DNA from: Tagaea sp965279565
GTDB taxonomy: Bacteria > Pseudomonadota > Alphaproteobacteria > CACIAM-22H2
Length of the DNA stretch: 64,000 bases
Assembly: GCA_965279565.1 (NCBI GenBank)
Contig: OZ257249.1
Location: 3,782,001-3,846,000 of the forward strand
Direction: 5' to 3'
Positions 43,609-52,423 of this stretch are shown one piece after another. A program made the translations under genes and the position numbers. The notes beneath the pieces are model-generated. The model was not told the origin of the DNA and did not search any database. It worked only from the letters and a program-made list of their open reading frames with translations. The number at the start of each line of letters is the position of its first letter. Positions within the stretch are counted from its first letter, which is position 1.

Positions 43609-43744
43609 ACAGCCGGGGCGGGTTTTACACGGGGCTGCGCCGCCGGGCAAGCGGACTTGGCGCGTTGCGAAAGGGGGGTGCCCGTGCTACCTCCGACACC
43701 GCGGTCGCGACCGGAATTGCGTCCGCGGCACCGGGGAGACGCCC

Positions 43745-44941
43745 ATGAATCTGGCACTGGCCGAGCGGATGAGCCGCCTCGGCACCGAAACCGCTTTCGA
43801 GGTCCTTGCCCGCGCCAAGGCGCTGGAAGCCAAGGGCAAGTCGATCGTCAGCCTGAGCATCGGCCAGCCCGATTTCCGCACCCCCGAGCATATCGTCGAG
43901 GCCGGCATCAAGGCGCTGCGCGACGGCCACCACGGCTACACGCCGGCCAACGGCATCCTGCCGCTGCGCGAGGCGGTCGCGAAGGACATCCACCGCCGCC
44001 TCGGCGTCCAGATCGACCCGGGCCAGGTGCTCGTGGTGCCCGGCGGCAAGGTCACGATGTTCTTCGCCATCATGATGTTCGGCGAGCCCGGGGCCGAGAT
44101 CATCTATCCGAACCCCGGCTTCCCGATCTACGAGAGCGTGATCCGCTTCTCCGGTGCCAAAGAAGTGCCGCTGCCGCTGCTCGAGAAGAACGGCTTCGCC
44201 TTCGACGCCGACGACGTGCTGTCGCGCTGCACGGAGCGCACGCGCCTGATCATCCTCAACTCGCCGGCCAACCCGACGGGCGGCGTCACGCCGAAGGACC
44301 AGGTCGACAAGCTGGTGAAGGGCCTCGCGCGCTTTCCCAAGGCCGCGATCATGTCGGACGAGATCTACGGCCAGATGACGTACGACGGCCGCCCGCATGT
44401 CTCGCTGATGAACTATCCCGAGATCGCCGACCGCCTGATCCTGCTCGACGGCTGGTCGAAGACCTATGCGATGACGGGCTGGCGCCTGGGCTATTCCGTG
44501 TGGCCGAAATCGATCTTCGCCGACGCCGAGCGTCTGGCGATCAACTGCCATAGCTGCGTCAACGCCTCGGCGCAGTTCGCGGGTATTGCCGCCCTCGAAG
44601 GGCCGCAGGATGCGGTCGGCAAGATGGTCGCCGCCTTCGCCGAGCGCCGGCGCGTGATCGTCGACGAGCTGAACGCCGTCCCCGGCTTCCGCTGCGTGGA
44701 ACCGGGCGGAGCGTTCTACGCGTTCCCGAACATCGAGGGGACCGGCTATTCGAGCCGCCAGATGGAAACGCTGCTTCTGGAGCAGGCCGGCGTGGCCGTC
44801 CTCTCCGGAACCGCGTTCGGCAAGCACGGCGACGGCTATCTGCGCTTCTCCTACGCCAATTCGGTCGAGAACATCCGCCTGGCCATGGACCGCATCCGCA
44901 AGACGCTGGCGGCCAATCCGGCGCCAAAAGCTGCACAATGA
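43745..44941 (+). CDS. Class I/II PLP-dependent aminotransferase (AspC-like)
   Basis: 398 residues. Fold-type I markers: SLSIGQPDFRTPEHI, HGYTPANGILPLREA, LNSPANPTGG and the PLP lysine in LLDGWSKTYAMTGWRLGY. The profile fits subgroup Ib aspartate/aromatic aminotransferases; exact substrate is uncertain. It starts seven bases after GGGGAGA. Its last codons overlap a TGCAC-N7-GTGCA palindrome that looks like an NtrC site for the glnB gene downstream. Confidence 0.92.
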   Translation: MNLALAERMSRLGTETAFEVLARAKALEAKGKSIVSLSIGQPDFRTPEHIVEAGIKALRDGHHGYTPANGILPLREAVAKDIHRRLGVQIDPGQVLVVPGGKVTMFFAIMMFGEPGAEIIYPNPGFPIYESVIRFSGAKEVPLPLLEKNGFAFDADDVLSRCTERTRLIILNSPANPTGGVTPKDQVDKLVKGLARFPKAAIMSDEIYGQMTYDGRPHVSLMNYPEIADRLILLDGWSKTYAMTGWRLGYSVWPKSIFADAERLAINCHSCVNASAQFAGIAALEGPQDAVGKMVAAFAERRRVIVDELNAVPGFRCVEPGGAFYAFPNIEGTGYSSRQMETLLLEQAGVAVLSGTAFGKHGDGYLRFSYANSVENIRLAMDRIRKTLAANPAPKAAQ

Positions 44942-44968
44942 AAGTGCAATATGATCATGGAATGTGCA
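44932..44968 (+). promoter_or_regulatory. Two NtrC-like binding sites upstream of glnB
   Basis: Site 1 (44932-44948) is TGCACAATGAAAGTGCA, matching TGCAC-N7-GTGCA perfectly. Site 2 (44952-44968) keeps GTGCA on the right and TGATC on the left. Their starts are 20 bp apart, two helical turns, and they lie roughly 105 and 85 bp upstream of the start expected from the sigma-54 promoter. Site 1 overlaps the stop of the aminotransferase gene. Confidence 0.65.
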
Positions 44969-45018
44969 GTTTTCTGCCTTCCAGACGGGCGAATCCAGAT
45001 GCCGCGCGACGGGCGTTC

Positions 45019-45035
45019 TGGCACGTCCCGTGCTT
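45019..45035 (+). promoter_or_regulatory. Sigma-54 promoter of glnB-glnA
   Basis: TGGCACGTCCCGTGCTT has GG at 45020-45021 and GC at 45032-45033 exactly 10 bp apart, and differs from TGGCACG-N4-TTGCW at one position. Transcription should start near 45045, giving a leader of about 54 nt to the glnB ATG. NtrC sites lie upstream. Confidence 0.75.
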
Positions 45036-45098
45036 CTTGGGAGGGTCCCCCGCCCGAGCAGTCGACGCCCGCACCCCGTTCGCCATTGTGACGCGCAC

Positions 45099-45437
45099 AT
45101 GAAAAAAATCGAAGCGATCATCAAGCCCTTCAAGCTCGACGAGGTGAAGGACGCACTCAACGAAATCGGCCTCAAGGGCATCACGGTCGTCGAGGCCAAG
45201 GGCTTCGGCCGGCAGAAGGGCCACACCGAGCTCTATCGCGGCGCCGAATACGTCGTCGACTTCCTGCCCAAGGTGAAGCTCGAGGTCGTTCTCGAGGACA
45301 CGCTGGTCGAACGCGCCATCGAGGCGATCCAGCGCGCCGCCCACACCGGGCGCATCGGCGACGGCAAGATCTTCGTCTCGACGATCGAGGAAGTCATCCG
45401 CATCCGCACCGGCGAGCGCGGTGCCGAGGCGGTCTGA
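45099..45437 (+). CDS. glnB: Nitrogen regulatory protein P-II
   Basis: 112 residues. It begins MKKIEAIIKPFKLDEVKDAL, has Y51 on the T-loop (YRGAEYVVDFLPK), the uridylylation site, and the C-terminal nucleotide motif GRIGDGKIFV. P-II senses 2-oxoglutarate and ATP/ADP and controls GlnE, NtrB and others. No clear ribosome site precedes the ATG, but the sequence fixes the start. It is followed by glnA 73 bp later in the same unit. Confidence 0.97.
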   Translation: MKKIEAIIKPFKLDEVKDALNEIGLKGITVVEAKGFGRQKGHTELYRGAEYVVDFLPKVKLEVVLEDTLVERAIEAIQRAAHTGRIGDGKIFVSTIEEVIRIRTGERGAEAV

Positions 45438-45510
45438 ACCGGACCGGATACCCCCGAGCAAAGAATTCAACCCACCCGTCAGTCAGCGGGCCAACCACAG
45501 GAAAAAGGCT

Positions 45511-46920
45511 ATGTCGGATCCCAAGACCGTAATGAAGAAGATCAAGGACAACGGCTGCAAGTATGTCGATCTGCGGTTCACCGATCCGCGCGGCAAGCTG
45601 CAGCACCTCGCGCATGCGGTCGAGACGATCTCGGAAGAGACGTTCGAGGAAGGCCTCATGTTCGACGGTTCGTCGATCGCCGGCTGGAAGGCGATCAACG
45701 AGTCCGACATGACGCTGATCCCCGACGCGAAGACGGCGGTGATGGATCCCTTCGCGGCCCAGCCGTCGATGACCATCATGTGCGACATCTACGAGCCCGG
45801 CACCGGCCAGCCCTATAACCGCGATCCGCGCGGCATCGCCAAGAAGGCCGAAGCCTACGTCAAGGAATCGGGCATCGGCGACACGGCGTTCTTCGGTCCC
45901 GAGATCGAGTTCTTCGTGTTCGACGACGTGCGCTTCAAGGTATCGATGAACAAGACCTCGGTCGAGATCGACAGCGAGGAAGGCCCCTACGTCACCGACA
46001 AGAAGTATCCCGACGGCAATCTCGGCCACCGTCCGAAGATCAAGGGCGGCTACTTCCCCGTCCCGCCGGTCGACCAGTGCTCGGACCTGCGCGCCGAGAT
46101 GCTGACGATCATGAAGGACATGGGCCTCGACATCGAGAAGCACCACCACGAAGTGGCGCCCTCGCAGCACGAGCTCGGCGCCAAGTTCACGACGATGGTG
46201 AACGCGGCCGACCAGTGCCAGATCTACAAGTACGTCGTCCACAACGTCGCCGCCCAGTACGGCAAGACGGCGACGTTCATGCCCAAGCCCATCAAGGGCG
46301 ACAACGGTTCGGGCATGCACGTGCACCAGTCGATCTGGAAGAAGGGCAAGCCGCTCTTCGCCGGCAACGGCTACGCCGACCTGTCGGAGATGGCGCTGTT
46401 CTACATCGGCGGCATCATCAAGCACGCCAAGGCGATCAACGCGTTCACCAACGCGTCGACCAACTCGTACAAGCGCCTGATCCCGGGCTTCGAGGCCCCC
46501 GTGCTGCTCGCCTACTCGGCGCGCAACCGCTCGGCCTCGTGCCGCATCCCGTTCGGTGCGGGCCCCAAGGCCAAGCGCGTCGAAGTGCGCTTCCCCGACC
46601 CGACCGCCAACCCGTATCTCGGCTTCGCCGCGATGCTGATGGCCGGTCTCGATGGCATCAAGAACAAGATCCATCCGGGCGAAGCCATGGACAAGAACCT
46701 CTATGACCTGCCCCCGGCGGAACTGAAGAAGGTCCCGACGGTGTGCGGCTCGCTGCGCGAAGCGCTCGGCGCGCTCGACAAGGGCCGCAACTTCCTGAAG
46801 GCCGGCGGCGTGTTCACCGACGACTTCATCGACAGCTACATGGAACTCAAGTGGGAAGAGGTGTACGCGTTCGAACACACCCCGCACCCGATCGAGTTCG
46901 AAATGTACTATTCGGTCTGA
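45511..46920 (+). CDS. glnA: Glutamine synthetase, type I
   Basis: 469 residues. Motifs: MFDGSSIAGWKAINESDM, FFGPEIEFFVFDD (metal-binding Glu), EVAPSQHELGAKF, the NGSGMHVHQSIW loop and FPDPTANPYL. The adenylylation Tyr is Y398 in NLYDLPPAE, the target of GlnE encoded at 20417. AGGAAAAAGG precedes the ATG. It makes glutamine from glutamate and ammonia and is followed by a strong terminator. Confidence 0.98.
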   Translation: MSDPKTVMKKIKDNGCKYVDLRFTDPRGKLQHLAHAVETISEETFEEGLMFDGSSIAGWKAINESDMTLIPDAKTAVMDPFAAQPSMTIMCDIYEPGTGQPYNRDPRGIAKKAEAYVKESGIGDTAFFGPEIEFFVFDDVRFKVSMNKTSVEIDSEEGPYVTDKKYPDGNLGHRPKIKGGYFPVPPVDQCSDLRAEMLTIMKDMGLDIEKHHHEVAPSQHELGAKFTTMVNAADQCQIYKYVVHNVAAQYGKTATFMPKPIKGDNGSGMHVHQSIWKKGKPLFAGNGYADLSEMALFYIGGIIKHAKAINAFTNASTNSYKRLIPGFEAPVLLAYSARNRSASCRIPFGAGPKAKRVEVRFPDPTANPYLGFAAMLMAGLDGIKNKIHPGEAMDKNLYDLPPAELKKVPTVCGSLREALGALDKGRNFLKAGGVFTDDFIDSYMELKWEEVYAFEHTPHPIEFEMYYSV

Positions 46921-46947
46921 TCCGACCCCCAAGGTCCGGTCGAGCGG

Positions 46948-46978
46948 AACGGCCCCGGAGAAATCCGGGGCCGTTTTT
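46948..46978 (+). terminator. Rho-independent terminator after glnA
   Basis: A perfect 12-bp stem (AACGGCCCCGGA with TCCGGGGCCGTT) around a GAAA tetraloop, ending in a run of T to 46978. It lies 28 bp after the glnA stop. Confidence 0.95.
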
Positions 46979-47074
46979 GCATCGGGATTTGCATCCGGAA
47001 CATGCAATCTCGTGCTGGCCCGCCGCGTTTCGAGGCGTTAAGGTCGGGTCGAATTGGAGACAGTCGGCACCAGA

Positions 47075-48316
47075 ATGGAAACCGCTTCCCGCCAGCCGGA
47101 ATTCGACGCGGCACTCAGCGCGCATCTCGCATACCTGATGGGCCGTGCGGGCGGCAAACGCATGGACATGCGCGGCTACGAGTTCGGCTCGGTCGACGGG
47201 CGCGGGCGCAACCTGTCCTGCGCGATCCTGGCGGCGGCGAACTTCGTCGGCGCGGTCCTGCAGGACTGCGACCTGTCGATGGCCGACGTCTTCACCGCCG
47301 ATTTCCGCAACGCCGACCTGTCGGGTGCCAACCTGCGCCGCATCGACGCGCGCGGCGTCAATTTCGACGGGGCGCGCATGCGCGAGTGCGACCTGCGCGA
47401 GGCCGACTTCCGCCCCGGCCAGACGATGGCCTTCGCCGACGGCAGCAAGAAGGGCAGCGAGAAGAGTGCGAGCTTCCGCGACGCCAATCTCGACAAGGTC
47501 CAGCTCAAGGGCGCCAATCTCGAGAAGGCCGACATGGCGGGTGCTTCGCTGCGCGGCGCCGGGATGGAGGGCGTGGAGCTGGGTGCTGCGAACCTGTCGA
47601 ACGTCGACCTTTCGGGCGCCAACCTCGAAGGGGCACGCCTGAAGGACGCCGTACTCGACGGGGCGAAGCTGCGCGGTGCCGCGGTCAAGGGGTGCGACCT
47701 GCGCGGGGCGCGCATGCGCGGCGTGGATCTCGACGGGCTGGATCTGCGCACGGTGCAGATGGAGGGCGCGGTCTTCGATCCGCCCGACAAGCCGCCCGAG
47801 GAAAAGCCGAACGTCAAGCTGCTGCTCGACGACCACAAGCGCTGGATCGAGACCGGCGGGGCCGTCGGCTCGCGCGCCGTGCTCGACGACCGCGACCTTT
47901 CGGGCATGGACCTGCGCGGTCTCGACCTGAGTGCGGCTTCGTTCAACCGCGCCAATCTGGCGCGCGCAGATCTTGGCCGCGCGCAGATGCGCCTGACCAG
48001 CCTGATGCAGGCGAACCTGACCGACGCCGACCTGTCGGAGGCGGACCTTTCGGGCGCCGTCCTGGTCGGTGCCGTCCTGCGCCGCGCGGTGCTCGCCAAG
48101 GCGAAGATGACGCCGATCGACCTCAAGGACGCCGCCGGCAAGCCGTCGGGCCGCAAGTTCCCGACGAACCTCAGCAACGCCACGCTGTCGCACGCCAAGC
48201 TCGACGGCGCCGACATGCGGGGTGCCGTGCTGCGCGGGGCCGACATCACGCGCGCGAGCTTCGTCGACGCGCTGGTCGAAGGCATCGACCTTTTCGGCGT
48301 GCGCAAGCTGAGCTGA
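47075..48316 (+). CDS. Pentapeptide-repeat protein, paralogue 2
   Basis: 413 residues. Two repeat blocks (GANLEKADMAGASLRGAGME and ANLTDADLSEADLSGAVLVG among others) are separated by a linker, DDHKRWIETGGAVGSRAVLD then DRDLSGMDLRGLD. The N-terminus (HLAYLMGRAGGKRMDMRGYE) and the linker align with paralogue 1 at 42156-43484. ATG 47075 is used; an in-frame TTG at 47054 is possible. It lies about 95 bp after the glnA terminator. Function unknown. Confidence 0.9.
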   Translation: METASRQPEFDAALSAHLAYLMGRAGGKRMDMRGYEFGSVDGRGRNLSCAILAAANFVGAVLQDCDLSMADVFTADFRNADLSGANLRRIDARGVNFDGARMRECDLREADFRPGQTMAFADGSKKGSEKSASFRDANLDKVQLKGANLEKADMAGASLRGAGMEGVELGAANLSNVDLSGANLEGARLKDAVLDGAKLRGAAVKGCDLRGARMRGVDLDGLDLRTVQMEGAVFDPPDKPPEEKPNVKLLLDDHKRWIETGGAVGSRAVLDDRDLSGMDLRGLDLSAASFNRANLARADLGRAQMRLTSLMQANLTDADLSEADLSGAVLVGAVLRRAVLAKAKMTPIDLKDAAGKPSGRKFPTNLSNATLSHAKLDGADMRGAVLRGADITRASFVDALVEGIDLFGVRKLS

Positions 48317-48331
48317 ATTTCCGCGACGTCC

Positions 48332-48829
48332 ATGGCGCACACGAAGGAAAGCCTGCTCGCGTTGCTCGACGAACTCGGCATGGCTGTCAGCACGGTCGAG
48401 CACGCGCCCGCCTACACGGTCGAGGACGGAAGGCGCCTGCACGGAGCGCTTCTGCCCGGCGTCAACGTCAAGAACCTGTTCCTCAAGGACGCCAAGGACG
48501 CGCTGTGGCTGGTCAGCGCGCCGTGGGAACGGCAGATCGACCTCAAGGGCCTGCCCCAGCGCATCGGCTGCAAGCGCGTGTCGTTCGGCTCGCCCGCCTT
48601 GCTGATGGAAACGCTGGGCGTGATCCCCGGTGCCGTGACGCCGTTCGCCCCGATCAACGACGCGGCGCGGCGCGTGCGCGTCGTGCTCGACGCGGAAATG
48701 ATGGCGGCCGACACGCTCAACTGCCATCCGCTGGTCAACACTGCGACGACGAACATCAAGGCCGCCGACCTGCTGCGCTTCCTGCGCCACTGCCATGGCG
48801 AGCCGCTGGTGGCGCGGCTGGAAGGCTGA
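48332..48829 (+). CDS. YbaK/ProX-type aminoacyl-tRNA deacylase
   Basis: 165 residues, a stand-alone editing domain. Family features: VEHAPAYTVEDG near the start, the conserved KNLFLKDAKD with the key Lys, and NCHPLVNTATTNI near the end. ProXp-ala-type enzymes clear Ala-tRNA-Pro. It begins 15 bp after the pentapeptide gene and may be read with it. Confidence 0.9.
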   Translation: MAHTKESLLALLDELGMAVSTVEHAPAYTVEDGRRLHGALLPGVNVKNLFLKDAKDALWLVSAPWERQIDLKGLPQRIGCKRVSFGSPALLMETLGVIPGAVTPFAPINDAARRVRVVLDAEMMAADTLNCHPLVNTATTNIKAADLLRFLRHCHGEPLVARLEG

Positions 48830-48887
48830 CTTGGGGATTCGGCCGCGCTAGGATCGGCGCACAAGAAGCCGAGTCCGGGAGACCGCC

Positions 48888-50075
48888 ATGCAGGCCGAGA
48901 CGCTGTCCAGACGCACCGTCATCTTCGTCAATGTCGCGCATGCGCTCGACCATTTCGTCCTGCTGATCTATCCCACCGCCGTCATCGCGATCGCGGCCGA
49001 CGGCCGCGCGACCTATACCGAGCTGATCGGCCTGGCGACCGGCGCCTTCGTCGCGTTCGGGCTGTTCTCGCTGCCGATGGGCTGGATCGCCGAGCGCGTC
49101 GGCCGGCGCAACCTGCTCGCCGCGTTCTTCGCCGGCTGCGGGCTTTCCTGCCTCGGCCTGTCGATGGCCGAGACGCCGGTGCAGTTCGCGGGCCTGCTGC
49201 TCGTCCTCGGCATGTTCACCGCGATCTACCATCCGATCGGCTCGGCGATGCTCGTCACGCACGCGCGCGTCCTCGGCCGCGACCTCGGCTGGAACGGCGT
49301 GTGGGGCAATCTCGGTGCCGCCTTCGCGTCGGGCGTGACGGCGCTGGTCGCCGCATGGCTCGGCTGGCGCGCGGCGTTCGTCGTGCCCGGGCTCGTGTGC
49401 CTGGCCGCATGCGCCGCGTTCGTCGCCATGGTGCCGGGCGACGGCGAGGCGGGCGAGAAGCAGAAGAAGCAGGGTGCGGAAATCTCGGTCTCGCGCCCGG
49501 TCATCATGTTCGCCGTGTTCGTGCTGGCGATCGTGGCGGGCGGCATGACCTTCAACATCACGACGATCGCCCTGCCCAAGGTGATCGACGAGCGCATCGG
49601 GCTTGAGCTGCCGCTCGCACTCACCGGCTCGCTCGCGACGGCCGTGTTCGTGTTCGGCGCGCTCACGCAGCTCGCGGTCGGCCAGCTCGTCGACCGTTTC
49701 ACGCTGCCGGCGATCTTCGCGGGGCTGGCCCTGTTCCAGCCCATCGGCCTCGGCCTTGCGGCGGTGTCGACGGGCGTGCCGATGCTGGCCGGCATGGTGC
49801 TGGTGATGGCGGCGATCTACGGGCAGGTCGTCGTCAACGACGCGATGGTCGCGCGCTACGTGCCGCCCAAGTACCGCGCCAAGGCGTTCAGCGTGCGCTA
49901 TTTCCTCGGCTTCACGACGAGCGGGGCGGCCGTCCCGCTGATCGCGTATCTGCACGGCCAGGGCGGCTTCGGCACGGTCCTGCTGGCGGCCGCGATGTTC
50001 GGCGTCACGATCTTCGCCGCCGCGTGCGCCTTCTGGCTCGCCGCCCAGCCGCAGCGTGTGGCGGCGGGCGCCTAG
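48888..50075 (+). CDS. MFS transporter, Fsr-like
   Basis: 395 residues, about 12 membrane helices. The start RRTVIFVNVAHALDHFVLLI, the A-motif-like GWIAERVGRRN and IYHPIGSAML recall the fosmidomycin-resistance (Fsr) branch. It is probably a drug or metabolite exporter; the substrate is unknown. GGGAGA lies before the ATG. It converges on flagellin with one base between stops. Confidence 0.87.
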   Translation: MQAETLSRRTVIFVNVAHALDHFVLLIYPTAVIAIAADGRATYTELIGLATGAFVAFGLFSLPMGWIAERVGRRNLLAAFFAGCGLSCLGLSMAETPVQFAGLLLVLGMFTAIYHPIGSAMLVTHARVLGRDLGWNGVWGNLGAAFASGVTALVAAWLGWRAAFVVPGLVCLAACAAFVAMVPGDGEAGEKQKKQGAEISVSRPVIMFAVFVLAIVAGGMTFNITTIALPKVIDERIGLELPLALTGSLATAVFVFGALTQLAVGQLVDRFTLPAIFAGLALFQPIGLGLAAVSTGVPMLAGMVLVMAAIYGQVVVNDAMVARYVPPKYRAKAFSVRYFLGFTTSGAAVPLIAYLHGQGGFGTVLLAAAMFGVTIFAAACAFWLAAQPQRVAAGA

Positions 50076-50076
50076 T

Positions 50077-50895
50077 TCAGCGGAACAGACCGAGCAGCAC
50101 GGAAGGCTGCTGGTTGGCGATCGACAGCGACTGGATGCCGAGCTGCTGGCGGACCTGCAGCGCCTGCACCGAGGCCGAGGCCTTGCCGATGTCGGCGTCG
50201 ACGATGGCGCCGAGGCCCGTCGTCGTCGCATCGACGATCGAATTTATGAAAGCGGACTGCAGCATCAGCGAGCGCGTGTCCGCGGCGTTCGCACCCAGCG
50301 AGCTCGCGACCGCCTGCGAGAACGTGTTGAGCGAGGTGAGTGCGAGCGTGGCCGCCGAAGCCGACGTGACCGAAGAGGCCGCGAAGGTCGTGAAGGCCGC
50401 GCGCACCGACGACTGCGACTGCATCGTCAGCGTGACGGCGTTCGTGTCGGCGAGGAACGTCTTGGCGGCCGAGGCGGCCGACAGCAGGTTCGTGCCGTTA
50501 TAGTTCGCCTGGCTGATGAAATTGTTGATCTGCGAGGTCATCGCGTTGAAGTCGGCGGTGTAGATCGTGCGCTGGTTCGCCGAGATCGACCCGTCGGCGA
50601 GCTGCGTGATCTTGGCCTGCAGGTTGCCGATCAGGTTCGAGATGTTCGTCAGTGCTGCCTGCGTGACCGCGCCGAGGCCCGCACCGTTGGCGAGCGAGCC
50701 CTGCACCGCCTGGAAAGCCTGCAGGTTGCCGCGAATGCCTTGGGCGACCGAGAAGGTCGACGCGTCGTCGGCGGCGTCCGCCACCCGGTAGCCGGTCTGG
50801 ACCTGCTTCGAGGCCGTATTCAGCGCCGACTGCGTGGTGCGCAGGGAGGCCAGGGCCACCATCGCGCCGACATTGGTGTTGATCGAGTTCGACAT
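50077..50895 (-). CDS. Flagellin (compact)
   Basis: 272 residues. The N-terminal D0/D1 has NTNVGAMVALASLRTTQSAL and GYRVADAADDASTFSVAQGI; the C-terminus has ADIGKASASVQALQVRQQLG and ends SVLLGLFR. The central part is short, Ser/Ala-rich, with no D2/D3 domains. No other flagellar structural, export or FlaF/FlbT gene is in the window, so the gene is isolated from the main cluster. The upstream 222 bp is strongly AT-rich with a perfect palindrome near the start. Confidence 0.93.
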   Translation of the reverse strand: MSNSINTNVGAMVALASLRTTQSALNTASKQVQTGYRVADAADDASTFSVAQGIRGNLQAFQAVQGSLANGAGLGAVTQAALTNISNLIGNLQAKITQLADGSISANQRTIYTADFNAMTSQINNFISQANYNGTNLLSAASAAKTFLADTNAVTLTMQSQSSVRAAFTTFAASSVTSASAATLALTSLNTFSQAVASSLGANAADTRSLMLQSAFINSIVDATTTGLGAIVDADIGKASASVQALQVRQQLGIQSLSIANQQPSVLLGLFR

Positions 50896-51117
50896 CGTCC
50901 GGCCTTTCCTTCCATTGTCGGCAGGGCGCGGTTCGATGCGCTTCTCTGCCGAGGGCCCGGAAAATTTCCGGGCGCGATTTGGATCAGATCGGGTTATTGT
51001 TACCGACTGTTACAATCGATAACCGCGATTGGCCGATAGATCAATGTAGTTTTCAAAAATACGCGGTAAAATCTTGCTTAAGTGACTTAAAAATAAGCTA
51101 AAATTAATTATATCCCC
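50896..51117. promoter_or_regulatory. AT-rich flagellin upstream region with palindrome
   Basis: No gene. A perfect 19-bp palindrome, GCCCGGAAAATTTCCGGGC, lies at 50955-50973, about 60 bp before the flagellin ATG and possibly in its leader. Further up, ATTGT and ACAAT form an inverted pair separated by 11 bp (about 50996-51016). Beyond 51040 the DNA is almost free of long GC runs. A sigma-28 or sigma-54 element for flagellin could not be assigned with confidence. Confidence 0.45.
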
Positions 51118-51579
51118 TCAAGGCCCCACGATCGGCACGACCGCTTCGTCGCGCAGCAGCGGTCCGTGGACCTCGTAGGCACCCTGTTCGCGCGCCAGCA
51201 GCTCGCGGCACGAATAGGCCGGATCCATGTCCGGCATGTCGGCGGCGGCGGCGCCGAACACGACGCGCCGGATGCCAGACCCGGCGATCGCCTCGACGCA
51301 CAGCGCGCAGGGCTCGCCGCTCGCATAGATCGTCGCCCCTTCGAGCCGCTCGCGCGGGACCGCACCCTTGAGATGGCGCACCGCGTTCGCCTCGGCATGC
51401 GCGGTCGGATCGCGCGTCGTGTTCTGCGTGTTGCGCGCCTCGGCGATCACGCTGCCGTTCGCGGCGACGACGACGGCGCCATAGGGCTCGTCGCCCGCGC
51501 GCCGCGCGATCGCCGCGAGCGCGATCGCGGATCGCAGATAGGGAAGGTCTCGAAGGGTAAGTCCGTTCAGCCTTTCCAT
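51118..51579 (-). CDS. Nucleoside/tRNA deaminase-family protein
   Basis: 153 residues of the cytidine deaminase fold. Zinc site: AHAEANAVRHLK (His and catalytic Glu) and SGEPCALCVEAI (two Cys). The size and EPYGAVVVAANGSVIAEARN suit guanine deaminase or a TadA-like enzyme; the C-terminal half (PDMDPAYSCRELLAREQGAY) is closer to the guanine/nucleoside deaminase branch. It lies 10 bp after the TPR-like gene. Confidence 0.85.
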   Translation of the reverse strand: MERLNGLTLRDLPYLRSAIALAAIARRAGDEPYGAVVVAANGSVIAEARNTQNTTRDPTAHAEANAVRHLKGAVPRERLEGATIYASGEPCALCVEAIAGSGIRRVVFGAAAADMPDMDPAYSCRELLAREQGAYEVHGPLLRDEAVVPIVGP

Positions 51580-51589
51580 GTCCCCCTCC

Positions 51590-52423
51590 TCACATCGTCG
51601 TGCGCCGGCGCGACTCTTTCAGCCACGCGACCGCACCCGGCGTCGCGTTCCATGCGCGCGCGCTGTTGACCGCGACGATGACCGCCTCGTCGCGGCTGCC
51701 CGGCTCGACCGAGAGCGGGGCGGATTTGGGCGGCTTGCGGTCGCCCAGAAGATACGCCGGCACATAGCCGTTGGCCGTGAGTGCGGCGGCGAGTGCCGCG
51801 TCCGCCGCCGTCCCTGCCCCGTTCTTGCGGAACGACAGCAACGCGCGCGCATAGGCCACACGCGCGTCTGCGTCGGCGGCAAAGCGGTCGAGCAGGTCCA
51901 GCGCTTCGTCGTTCTCGTTCGCGTCGATCAGCGCGTCGGCGAAATCGAAACGCGCGCGCGACGGGTCCGACGGATCGAGGTGCTGCACCTCGCGCCAGTG
52001 TCCGAATGCCATCGCGCGTTCGCCCGATACGGCGAGCGCGCTGGCCAGATGCTGGCGTGCTTCCAGATAGGCAAGGCCGCGCGGGGTCGCACCCAGCTTG
52101 CCCGCCTCGGCGGAAAGCCTGTCGCCCAGTGCCGTCTCGCCGGCCAGGAGGGCGAGATTGAGGAAGCGCACGCGCTCGGCGAGGTCGCGCGCGGCGAACA
52201 GCGAGAGCATCGTGTAGGCCGGCGCGCAGTAGAGGCTTTCGCCCAACGCCGCGAGTGCGAGTTCCACGCCCTTGCGCGGATTGGACGCTTCCCACGCCGC
52301 ACCGGCCTTCGCTTCGGCGGCCGCCAGCTTTTCCTCGCCCGCCATCGCGGCGAGATCGGTGCCGGAATCCAGCAGGCCGAGTTCGGACAGGAAGGTGCGG
52401 TCGGCGTCGGAAAAACCGCTCAT
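51590..52423 (-). CDS. TPR-like helical protein of unknown function
   Basis: 277 residues, almost all helical. TPR-like spacing is visible: ALAALGESLYCAPAYTMLSL, HLASALAVSGERAMAFGHWR and ARFDFADALIDANENDEALD. The segment GYVPAYLLGDRKPP before the end resembles the C-terminal part of ST7-like proteins. It may hold a protein complex together; no enzyme motif is seen. The ATG overlaps the thioesterase stop (ATGA, 52420-52423), so the two are coupled. Confidence 0.7.
   Translation of the reverse strand: MSGFSDADRTFLSELGLLDSGTDLAAMAGEEKLAAAEAKAGAAWEASNPRKGVELALAALGESLYCAPAYTMLSLFAARDLAERVRFLNLALLAGETALGDRLSAEAGKLGATPRGLAYLEARQHLASALAVSGERAMAFGHWREVQHLDPSDPSRARFDFADALIDANENDEALDLLDRFAADADARVAYARALLSFRKNGAGTAADAALAAALTANGYVPAYLLGDRKPPKSAPLSVEPGSRDEAVIVAVNSARAWNATPGAVAWLKESRRRTTM

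Noticed and set aside
44942..44975. CTGCAC...GTGCAG-TTTT as a terminator for the aminotransferase
   Set aside because: The loop would be over 20 nt with a 6-bp stem; the same bases fit NtrC sites better.
50955..50973. 19-bp palindrome as a rho-independent terminator
   Set aside because: No T-run follows on either strand and no gene ends there.
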